From Chloroflexota bacterium (lineage in GTDB: Bacteria; Chloroflexota; Limnocylindria; Limnocylindrales; CSP1-4), in NCBI GenBank assembly GCA_021801545.1, contig JAJYXX010000135.1:1-5005 (forward strand): a stretch of DNA of 5,005 nt. Direction: 5' to 3'. The notes under the pieces were generated by a model. It saw only the letters and a program-made list of their open reading frames with translations, ran no database searches and was not told where the DNA came from. Every line of letters begins with the position of its first letter. Position 1 is the first letter of the stretch. A program made the position numbers and the translations under genes. Of the stretch, positions 1 to 4,944 are shown in pieces.

Positions 1-718
1 CGATGTCGAGCTCGGCGCGGAGCGCCGCGAGCGGCGTTCGAAGCTCGTGGGATGCCATCGCCACGAACAGGCGCTGGCGCTCAACGGATTCGGCGATCCG
101 GTCCAGCATCCCGTTCAGGGTGAGTGTGAGCCGTCCGACCTCGTCCATTCGAATGGGCGGGGGGAGCCGCCGATCGAGGTTTCCCGGACCCAACGTCGCG
201 GCGACGTCGATGAGCCGATCCACAGGCCGAAGTGCGCGTCCGGCCAGCAGCCAACCACCAAACAGCGAAGCCGTGCCGACGGACAGGCCGACGCCCAGGA
301 GGAGGCGTGCCAAAGCGGCCTGGGTGTCTTCGACGGGCTGAAGGTCAGCCCCGGTCACCACGAGCGTGCCGTCAGGGGCCGTCTGGGTCTGTACCAGATA
401 GTGACGGCCGCCGGTGTCGAGGACGCCATTGATGGGCCGGATGCCTGCCGGTGTGTCGTTGCTGGCGTCCACGAGCGAGCCATCCGCCGAGAACAGCGCA
501 GCGAACACTCCGGGTGCTTCTCGATTGGCCTCCTGGAGCCCCGCCGTACCGTTGTTTTCGAGCGAGCCGAAGACTCCGGTCGCCCTGGTCCCGAGGGTGG
601 TCTCGAGCGAGCCTTGGAGGGCCGCGCCCATCTGCCACCAGACGAACAGCCCCACGATGAGCAGTGTCAGGATCACGCCCGCCCCGTAGCTCACCGCCAG
701 GCGCGAGCGAATGCTCAT
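1..718 (-). CDS. Sensor histidine kinase, N-terminal 239 residues (runs off left edge)
   Basis: This is the membrane sensor of a two-component pair: it autophosphorylates on a histidine and passes the phosphate to the regulator encoded just upstream. I translated it by hand from the reverse strand. It starts MSIRSRLAVSYG, with a first membrane helix at about residues 10-29 (through LTLLIVGLFVWW). An extracytoplasmic sensing region of about 110 residues follows, then a second helix at about 139-160 (LLLGVGLSVGTASLFGGWLL). A HAMP linker (about 161-212, GRALRPVDRLIDVAATL through DEVGRLTLTLNGMLDRI) leads to the HisKA H-box ASHELRTPLAALRAEL, with phospho-acceptor His224. The ATP-binding domain lies beyond the window. 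The ATG overlaps the regulator's TGA (ATGA), which implies translational coupling and fixes this start. The sensed signal cannot be read from sequence. The family assignment is very secure. Confidence 0.96.
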   Translation of the reverse strand, partial: MSIRSRLAVSYGAGVILTLLIVGLFVWWQMGAALQGSLETTLGTRATGVFGSLENNGTAGLQEANREAPGVFAALFSADGSLVDASNDTPAGIRPINGVLDTGGRHYLVQTQTAPDGTLVVTGADLQPVEDTQAALARLLLGVGLSVGTASLFGGWLLAGRALRPVDRLIDVAATLGPGNLDRRLPPPIRMDEVGRLTLTLNGMLDRIAESVERQRLFVAMASHELRTPLAALRAELDI

Positions 719-1431
719 GGGCGACGAACCGGGCCGCGCACGGGTCGGAGGGCGTACCCGACGCCGCGCACCGTCTCGATCCAGGGCACCCCAGGGTCGG
801 ACCCGAGCGCCTGCCGAAGTGACCGGACATAGACGTCGATGATGCGCGGGTCGCCGTCGAACGCCCAGTCCCAGACCTGATCGAGGATCTGGGTGCGGGT
901 GAGGACTTGATCTGCCCGGCGCGCGAAGAACTCGAGTAACGAGAACTGGCGGCCCTTCAGGCCGAGGTCGCGCGAGCCGACGGTGGCGCGGTGAGAGGCT
1001 GGATCGAGCTGGAGCTCACCGACAACGATCTTCGTCGGTCGGTCGCTCGGCCCACGTCGATCGAGCGCCCGAAGCCGCGCTTCGAGCTCAGCGAAGGCGA
1101 ACGGCTTGACGAGATAGTCGTCCGCCCCGACGTCCAGCCCGCGCACCCGATCGGTCACGGCGTCGCGGGCCGTCAACATCAGGACCGGGCTCCAGTCTCC
1201 CGACGCCCGCAGCTCCCGGCACAGGGTGAACCCGTCCCCGTCCGGAAGCATCACGTCGAGGATCAGGACATCGTGCCTGGTCTCGGACAGGAGATAGCGC
1301 GCCTCCTCGACCGTTCCCGCGATATTGACGGTGTGCCCTGAGCGACGCAGGCCGCGCACGACCACCGAACGAAGACGTTCGTCGTCTTCGAGCATCAGGA
1401 TCTTCACGGCGACATCGTGCGTCTGGTCCAT
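715..1431 (-). CDS. OmpR/PhoB-family response regulator
   Basis: A 238-residue DNA-binding regulator, normal length for the family. The receiver domain spans about residues 9-122: acidic pocket E15/D16/D17, phospho-acceptor Asp59 in LILDVMLPDGDG, conserved Thr87 in LMLTARD, and Lys109 in DDYLVKPFAF. The winged-helix output domain spans about 134-231, with the recognition helix near RIIDVYVRSLRQAL and the wing IETVRGVGYALR. It would be phosphorylated by the kinase it overlaps downstream. Start choice: the ATG at 1431 has an AGGA only 3 bases away, a tight spacing. A GTG at 1407 (residue 9, giving VKILMLEDDE) would match the usual N-terminus of this family but has no clear ribosome site. The gene upstream is divergent, and phased repeats touch this ATG, so autoregulation is likely (inference). 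No specific family name can be given. Confidence 0.97.
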   Translation of the reverse strand: MDQTHDVAVKILMLEDDERLRSVVVRGLRRSGHTVNIAGTVEEARYLLSETRHDVLILDVMLPDGDGFTLCRELRASGDWSPVLMLTARDAVTDRVRGLDVGADDYLVKPFAFAELEARLRALDRRGPSDRPTKIVVGELQLDPASHRATVGSRDLGLKGRQFSLLEFFARRADQVLTRTQILDQVWDWAFDGDPRIIDVYVRSLRQALGSDPGVPWIETVRGVGYALRPVRGPVRRP

Positions 1432-1479
1432 GAATCCTGCATGAATCGGACCGAACTCCGAGATTCACCGGAGACTCAC
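1430..1479. promoter_or_regulatory. Phased heptamer repeats, candidate response-regulator operator
   Basis: ATGAATC occurs at 1430-1436 and again at 1441-1447, exactly 11 bp apart. In the opposite orientation GATTCAC (1462-1468) and GACTCAC (1473-1479) are also exactly 11 bp apart. GATTCA is the reverse complement of TGAATC, so this is two head-to-head pairs of 7-bp boxes with 4-bp spacers. OmpR/PhoB regulators are known to bind tandem half-sites with an 11-bp repeat (a pho box is 7 bp plus 4 bp). The position, between the regulator gene and a divergent small gene, fits an autoregulatory site. That function is inferred. Confidence 0.55.
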
Positions 1480-1505
1480 GAGGGACGGCGCAAGGTGCCC
1501 TCGGC

Positions 1506-1526
1506 GATCGGGCAGATGTCCCGATC
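1506..1526. promoter_or_regulatory. Inverted repeat upstream of small exported-protein gene
   Basis: GATCGGG (1506-1512) and CCCGATC (1520-1526) are perfect 7-bp arms around a 7-base centre, CAGATGT. The repeat ends 6 bases before the AGGAGG ribosome site at 1533-1538. It could be a protein-binding operator or a hairpin in the 5' leader; the sequence alone does not decide. Confidence 0.4.
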
Positions 1527-1545
1527 ACGAACAGGAGGCTGAGCC

Positions 1546-1863
1546 ATGAAGCTCAATCGACTCCGCACCCCGGCGCTCGCCGCCGTGGCTGTCCTGCTGA
1601 TCTCCGGTGCGGGGATCGCGTTCGCCGGCAGCCCGGCACTGTCGGCCCCGGTGACCCAGGCGACCCAGGTGGAGCCCGTCGGCCCCGACACCGACACGCT
1701 CCAGGCGGGTGACCAGACCACGCCGGATGTCGCCGGCGCCGCCGAGGCGGCGGGCACCGAGCCCGCGGGCACCGAGCCGGCGGGCACCGAGGCCGATGGT
1801 CCGGGCGGCCATGCGGACCCAGCAGACCAGAACGTCGACCACCAGTTCGACGGCGAGGAGTAA
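1546..1863 (+). CDS. Small acidic exported protein next to the two-component system
   Basis: A 105-residue protein with a clear Sec signal peptide: basic MKLNRLR, hydrophobic core to about residue 26, and likely cleavage after AFA (residue 27, before GSPAL). The mature 78 residues look disordered and strongly acidic. They are rich in Ala, Gly, Thr, Glu, Asp and Pro, with no cysteine and no recognisable domain. Residues 69-83 are three tandem pentapeptides, AGTEP AGTEP AGTEA. The tail DGPGGHADPADQNVDHQFDGEE-like segment has two of the protein's few histidines. The start is decided by a strong AGGAGG at 1533-1538, seven bases before the ATG. It is transcribed divergently from the response regulator, so it may be that regulator's target or feed the kinase. 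Short acidic exported proteins in such positions occur in other bacteria; the role here is unknown. Confidence 0.85.
   Translation: MKLNRLRTPALAAVAVLLISGAGIAFAGSPALSAPVTQATQVEPVGPDTDTLQAGDQTTPDVAGAAEAAGTEPAGTEPAGTEADGPGGHADPADQNVDHQFDGEE
1750..1794 (+). repeat. Three tandem 15-bp units coding AGTEP
   Basis: Three in-frame copies of a 15-bp unit (1750-1764, 1765-1779, 1780-1794) each begin GCGGGCACCGAG. They differ only at the fifth codon (CCC, CCG, GCC). The near identity at the DNA level points to recent duplication, and copy number may vary between strains. Confidence 0.8.
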
Positions 1864-1883
1864 CCTCGGCAGGTCTTCGAACC

Positions 1884-1923
1884 AGGCGGATCGGCGATCT
1901 CCACCAGGGTCGCCGGTCCGCCT
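1884..1923 (+). terminator. Strong hairpin after small exported-protein gene
   Basis: Bases 1884-1897 pair with 1910-1923 as a 14-bp stem containing one T-G wobble (1891 with 1916) around a 12-base loop (1898-1909). It begins 20 bases after the stop codon of the exported protein. The downstream tract CTCTGGGCCTTT is only weakly T-rich, so it is an imperfect intrinsic terminator. Transcript-end protection is an alternative. Confidence 0.55.
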
Positions 1924-1951
1924 CTCTGGGCCTTTGGCGTGGGTTCATGGC

Positions 1952-2046
1952 GAGTGGCGACGCCTGCGGCAGCGGTGAGCGCTGCCGGCGAGACGGACGT
2001 GATCGACGAGGCTGGCGTACATGAATGGCGACGACCTGCAGCAGCG
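1952..2046. repeat. Imperfect direct repeat, about 23 bp, upstream of the tRNA
   Basis: Bases 1952-1974 (GAGTGGCGACG then CCTGCGGCAGCG) and 2023-2046 (GAATGGCGACG then ACCTGCAGCAGCG) agree at 21 of 23 positions with one inserted base. The copies start 71 bp apart. No protein-coding frame supported here explains the repeat. The 1864-2124 interval otherwise holds only the hairpin and the tRNA promoter candidate. Confidence 0.45.
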
Positions 2047-2085
2047 CGCTCGTGTACTCTGGTGTCGTCGTTGGCCACGAGCCTG

Positions 2086-2115
2086 ATGACATGTCGACCC
2101 TCGCGTCGGTACGCT
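2086..2115 (+). promoter_or_regulatory. Candidate tRNA promoter
   Basis: ATGACA (2086-2091) matches the sigma-70-type -35 box TTGACA at five of six bases. After an 18-bp spacer, TACGCT (2110-2115) has the T-A-n-n-n-T pattern of a -10 box. The start would fall near 2122, three bases before the mature tRNA, leaving a short 5' leader. The -10 match is weak, as often seen in GC-rich bacteria. Confidence 0.35.
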
Positions 2116-2124
2116 CGCCTCGCT

Positions 2125-2200
2125 GGGGGAGTAGCTCAACGGTTAGAGCACCCGCCTTATACGCGGTCGGTTGGTGGTTCGAGTCCACCCTCCCCTACCA
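2125..2200 (+). tRNA. tRNA-Ile, anticodon UAU (reads AUA)
   Basis: A complete 76-base cloverleaf including encoded CCA. The acceptor stem is 2125-2131 with 2190-2196 (seven pairs, first a G-U wobble), the discriminator A2197, and CCA 2198-2200. The D stem is 2134-2137/2146-2149, with GG in its loop. The anticodon stem is 2151-2155/2163-2167 (four pairs plus a C-U mismatch at the 27-43 position). The anticodon loop 2156-2162 is CTTATAC, giving TAT at 2158-2160 followed by A37. The variable loop has five bases, and the T stem 2173-2177/2185-2189 closes the canonical TTCGAGT loop. UAU pairs with the rare isoleucine codon AUA. Most bacteria instead read AUA with a CAU-anticodon tRNA modified to lysidine by TilS, so this gene is notable. 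No intron and no second tRNA are seen nearby. Confidence 0.96.
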
Positions 2201-2412
2201 GCTCCGCTCGTCCACGCGTCCCGATCTGCACCGCGCTCGGCCAGCCGGTCCGACCGCGCGAACAGCCGCGCTGTGATCCGGGCACGGTAGCGCCCCGCGA
2301 TACAGCAGCGAGAACCGGACCGCACCGGCCCGCGGGCGTTGCTCGCCCTGACGCCGGAGCCTGAAGCCGGCCCGACGCTCGATGAGCGAGGCGAGGGTTC
2401 CTCCCGTGGCTT
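2201..2412. other. Spacer with no supported gene
   Basis: Between the tRNA and the end of the small membrane-protein gene, open frames exist on both strands. They are Arg/Pro/Gly-rich translations typical of GC-rich noncoding DNA, and none has a ribosome site or a recognisable motif. A GCGCG-AACAGC-CGCGC hairpin (2256-2271) lies 56 bases after the tRNA without a T tract. I see nothing else that I can support. Confidence 0.5.
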
Positions 2413-2435
2413 GACCGGCCGCCGCCGGCGCGGTC
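2413..2435 (-). terminator. Weak hairpin after small membrane-protein gene
   Basis: GACCG (2413-2417) pairs with CGGTC (2431-2435), and GCC (2418-2420) pairs with GGC (2427-2429) with G2430 bulged, around a 6-base loop. It lies four bases beyond the TAG stop on the minus strand. There is no T tract, so a terminator role is tentative. Confidence 0.3.
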
Positions 2436-2439
2436 TCGG

Positions 2440-2865
2440 CTACGGTCGCGTCTTCGGCGGCTGCGGCAACCCGGCCAGGGCGGCCTCCTCCTCGCCGATC
2501 CGCGGCTCGATGAGGTGCGGGCCGAGGTCGTTCTCCTCGTAGAGCGTCGGTTCCTCGGCCAGCTCGAGGGCCTCGTCCGGGTCGAAGGGCCCGACCGGGA
2601 TGTCCTCGAGATCGGCGATCGGGTGTTCGATCGCCGGCGGTTCGACGGGTCCCGCAAAGGCATGTCTCCTCTCCGGGGAGCGCGTGGCCCGGACGTGAAT
2701 CGGGGCCGGGCGACCAACGGCAGCCTTGGCGGGCGATGTGGCGACCGCCGGCTGCATCACCGCCGGTCGCATCCGCGCTCGGAGGCAGGCGAGGGACCTG
2801 ATCGTCAGGCCGACCCCGACCACCAACCCGCTGGTGAACACGGTCAGAAGCGTCAGCGCTCGCAT
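2440..2865 (-). CDS. Small single-pass membrane protein with acidic tail, unknown function
   Basis: A 141-residue protein that I do not recognise. It begins MRALTLLTVFTSGLVVGVGL, an N-terminal helix at about residues 3-22, followed by a basic stretch (RSLACLRARMR) that suggests an N-out anchor with the body in the cytoplasm. A Pro/Ala/Arg-rich linker (about 33-75) leads to an acidic region (about 76-135), including DLEDIPVGPFDPDEALELAEEPTLYEENDLGPHL. That stretch has strongly coding-like codon use, with nearly every third base G or C. The start was chosen because the helix follows at once and a GAGAGG lies about nine bases upstream; the open frame extends further but reads as Arg-rich nonsense. 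It diverges from the large envelope-protein gene. The acidic tail could be a protein-interaction segment (inference). The anchored half is less certain than the acidic half. Confidence 0.6.
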   Translation of the reverse strand: MRALTLLTVFTSGLVVGVGLTIRSLACLRARMRPAVMQPAVATSPAKAAVGRPAPIHVRATRSPERRHAFAGPVEPPAIEHPIADLEDIPVGPFDPDEALELAEEPTLYEENDLGPHLIEPRIGEEEAALAGLPQPPKTRP

Positions 2866-2998
2866 CGCACACCGCCTCTCCGCTATCTCGGGCCGCCGGC
2901 AACCTCCGCCGGCCGGGGATGACATCTTCGCCCGCCTCCGCCCGGGGGTCCAGTGCCGAAGTGCCCGGCTCGTTCCGACCGGCGGTCGTTCCCTGGCG

Positions 2999-3013
2999 CG
3001 ATCGGACCGATCG
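2999..3013. promoter_or_regulatory. 15-bp inverted repeat in divergent spacer
   Basis: CGATCGG and CCGATCG are perfect 7-bp arms around a single A (3006). It sits in the 272-bp region shared by two divergent genes and could be a dimer-binding operator. GATCGG is a common word in this window, which lowers the weight of the match. Confidence 0.3.
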
Positions 3014-3023
3014 ACCCCCGTCG

Positions 3024-3041
3024 GGCCCGGACGTCCGGGCC
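3024..3041. promoter_or_regulatory. 18-bp perfect palindrome in divergent spacer
   Basis: GGCCCGGACGTCCGGGCC equals its own reverse complement across all 18 bases. It lies about 97 bp upstream of the proposed GTG start of the envelope protein and 158 bp upstream of the divergent small gene. A gap-free palindrome fits a symmetric repressor site better than an RNA hairpin. No clear -35/-10 pair is visible in this spacer. Confidence 0.4.
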
Positions 3042-3137
3042 ACCGTCCGAGGGCCACCCGTACCATGGAAATGGGCCGGGGGCGGGTCCATGCTCAGGGT
3101 CACGCCGGAGCTTCATGTCCCCGAGGGAGACCGATCG

Positions 3138-4907
3138 GTGCCCCTGGTTCAGCAGCGCACAATACTCGGCCACGCCGGCCCGCGGCTCGCCGTGCTCGTC
3201 GTGGCGGCGGGCATCATGGCCCTGCTCGCCGGGCCGGTCGCCGCGGTCTCGGGACCAACCGGCCTCTCCGCTCCATCCGTCTCGCCGCGCACCGGCACAC
3301 CCACGACGCCGATCACCTTCGAGGTGACGTACACGAACCACGAGGGCTCCGAGCCCGCGTCGGTCAGGGTCGTCATCGATGGTGACCGGCTCGCGATGTC
3401 GGCCCAGGGCAGCGGCTGGAAGGAGGGCGTCCGGTTCACGCTCGTGAGGACGCTGCCGGTCGGGTCGCACACGATCGCGTTCGAGGCTGCCGACTCCAGG
3501 AAGTTCACCGATTCGATCGGCGCCGGTACGGTGGTGATCGCGACGCCGACCGCGACCCCGACCGCGACGCCGACTCCGACCGCGACGCCGACGCCGACCG
3601 CGACTCCGACCGCGACGCCGACTCCGACCGCGACCCCAACGCCGACCCCGACCGCGACCCCAACGCCGACCCCGACCGCGACGCCGACTCCGACCGCGAC
3701 CCCAACGCCGACCCCGACCACAGCGGGCGGCAACGTCTCGGGTACGGATTCGGCCGGCTCGACCGGGTCGGGTGATCTTGGCCCCGGCGGCGGCGACGGG
3801 GGATCGGGGGGATGGCCAGGCCCGGGTGGCACGGCGGATGGCGCGGTGGCAGCCGACCGCGCCGCCGGCGGTTCGGGGACGACAGCTGATCCTGGCGGCC
3901 CCTCGACGGCGCTGCGTGACGACGTCCGATCGGGCGGTCTGCCGGGCGTCCCATCCGCCGGCCTGCCGGGCGGAGCAGCGCACGACGGGGCCGCGTTGGA
4001 CGGCATCTCGCTCGACGCCGCTGCGTCCGGCGGACCCAGCGACCAGGAGCGCTCGGAGACCGCATTCCGCGGCGGATCCACCGATGGGGGCGCTCATCCC
4101 GCGACCCTGTCGCCCGGCCTGCGCGCGCTCGGCCTCGGGGGGCCCGAGATCCCGCTCGCCGTCCGCCTCGCCGTCCAGACGATCGTGACGACCGGCGGCG
4201 TCACCCTGGCGATGGCGCTGTTCGCCTTCAGGAAGCGTCGCCGCGATGGCGAGCAGCCTGAGCCGGACGAAGTGCTCCGCTCGAAGGCGGCGCGGATGAC
4301 ACCCCCGGTCGCGAGTTCGACGCTCGTACCGGACAGCGGCCCGTTCTTGCCGGCGCCGGCCGCTGCCCCCGCGTCCGGGCCGGCGGCCGAGGAGATGGCA
4401 CTGCCGCGCTGGCGGCGTCCCTCTCTCATGCAGGCGCGCAAGACCGACCCGCTCCGCTCTGCGTCGGTCCACCAGAGCCTCACGTTCGACCACGGTGTCG
4501 TCGACCCGCTCGAGGGGCGCGAGCGACGGCGGCTCCGCTATCGTCTCGTCCGGCTGCTCGATCAGCCCGACGAGCTCCGCGGCAACGAGATCGGCTTCCT
4601 CGACGAAGGCGACGAGGTCCAGCTCCTCCAGCAGGCGGGCGCGTACTGGCTCGTCCTCTGTCCCGACGGGAGTCGCGGCTGGCTCCACAAGATGACGCTC
4701 GGCGAGGTGGTCGAGGACGACCTCCCGATCCCCCTGGATGCACGGCGCCGCTCATTCGGTGGCGACGCGGGCACGGCCTCACCGACCCAGCCGGCTCGGC
4801 CGGCTGACCCAGCCGACTCGGCTGGCAGCGCCGGATCGGCAGATGCGCCGAACGAAGTCGACGACGACGTCCTCCGGGCGCTCCTCTCGCCGCGCCGGAC
4901 CGGCTGA
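3138..4907 (+). CDS. Modular envelope protein: Ig-like domain, Thr-Pro stalk, membrane helix, cytoplasmic SH3-like domain
   Basis: A 589-residue single-pass protein with a GTG start. A signal sequence (residues 1-36, core RLAVLVVAAGIMALLAGPVAA) precedes a beta-rich Ig-like domain at about 42-134 (SPRTGTPTTPITFEVTYTN, VRVVIDGD, LPVGSHTIAFEAAD). Residues 135-194 are an Ala-Thr-Pro stalk and about 195-335 a Gly/Ala/Asp-rich spacer. One membrane helix (344-364, ending ALFAF then RKRRR) puts the rest in the cytoplasm. There, residues about 466-522 form an SH3-like barrel (YRLVRLLDQPDELRG, GDEVQLL, YWLVLCPDG, GWLHKMTLG), followed by a low-complexity acidic tail. Start: GAGGGAGA lies seven bases before GTG 3138 and the signal peptide follows; ATG 3090 or 2919 would put 16-73 odd residues before it. 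It resembles uncharacterised Chloroflexota proteins. A role linking the surface to the cytoplasm is inferred. Confidence 0.85.
   Translation: MPLVQQRTILGHAGPRLAVLVVAAGIMALLAGPVAAVSGPTGLSAPSVSPRTGTPTTPITFEVTYTNHEGSEPASVRVVIDGDRLAMSAQGSGWKEGVRFTLVRTLPVGSHTIAFEAADSRKFTDSIGAGTVVIATPTATPTATPTPTATPTPTATPTATPTPTATPTPTPTATPTPTPTATPTPTATPTPTPTTAGGNVSGTDSAGSTGSGDLGPGGGDGGSGGWPGPGGTADGAVAADRAAGGSGTTADPGGPSTALRDDVRSGGLPGVPSAGLPGGAAHDGAALDGISLDAAASGGPSDQERSETAFRGGSTDGGAHPATLSPGLRALGLGGPEIPLAVRLAVQTIVTTGGVTLAMALFAFRKRRRDGEQPEPDEVLRSKAARMTPPVASSTLVPDSGPFLPAPAAAPASGPAAEEMALPRWRRPSLMQARKTDPLRSASVHQSLTFDHGVVDPLEGRERRRLRYRLVRLLDQPDELRGNEIGFLDEGDEVQLLQQAGAYWLVLCPDGSRGWLHKMTLGEVVEDDLPIPLDARRRSFGGDAGTASPTQPARPADPADSAGSAGSADAPNEVDDDVLRALLSPRRTG
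3540..3719 (+). repeat. Thr-Pro-Ala codon minisatellite (60 codons)
   Basis: 180 bp of GCG/ACN/CCN codons encode a pure Ala-Thr-Pro stalk. A 24-bp unit coding ATPTPTPT occurs identically at 3630-3653, 3654-3677 and 3696-3719, marked by the rarer CCA-ACG pair. Shared wobble bases between copies indicate duplication of DNA blocks rather than independent selection codon by codon. Such Thr-Pro runs usually form extended, possibly glycosylated stalks. Confidence 0.9.
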
Positions 4908-4944
4908 GGCCGCGCGGGGCCGGAACGTCCCTCGGGCGAGGCTG

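Noticed and set aside
47..832. Open frame of 261 codons on the plus strand
   Set aside because: It is antisense to the histidine kinase, whose minus-strand translation shows membrane helices, HAMP and an H-box; the plus reading has none.
2048..2082. GCTCGTG/CACGAGC inverted repeat, 21-base loop
   Set aside because: The arms are short and widely spaced in GC-rich DNA, with no link to a gene start; probably chance.
2195..3103. Open frame of 302 codons on the minus strand running into the tRNA
   Set aside because: It overlaps the tRNA 3' end and the spacer with Arg/Gly/Pro-rich sequence. The overlapping frame at 2440-2865 has a membrane helix and coding-like codon use.
2919..3137. Longer N-termini for the envelope protein (ATG 2919 or ATG 3090)
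   Set aside because: These add 73 or 16 residues of Arg/Pro/Ser-rich sequence before the signal peptide and have weaker ribosome sites than GTG 3138. ATG 3090 remains the main alternative.
3540..3719. Possible CRISPR array
   Set aside because: The repeats are in-frame Thr-Pro-Ala codons without unique spacers, inside a gene.
3149..4081. Open frame of 310 codons on the minus strand with GVAV repeats
   Set aside because: The Val-Gly repeat is the reverse-strand reading of the Thr-Pro codons. It has no ribosome site, and the plus frame has clear domains.
2883..4688. Open frame of 601 codons on the minus strand
   Set aside because: It is antisense to the envelope-protein gene. Its translation is dominated by Arg-Gly runs opposite the Thr-Pro repeat, with no domain motif.
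4930..4941. CCTCGGGCGAGG hairpin between the convergent genes
   Set aside because: Five pairs with a two-base loop and no T tract are too weak to call a terminator.
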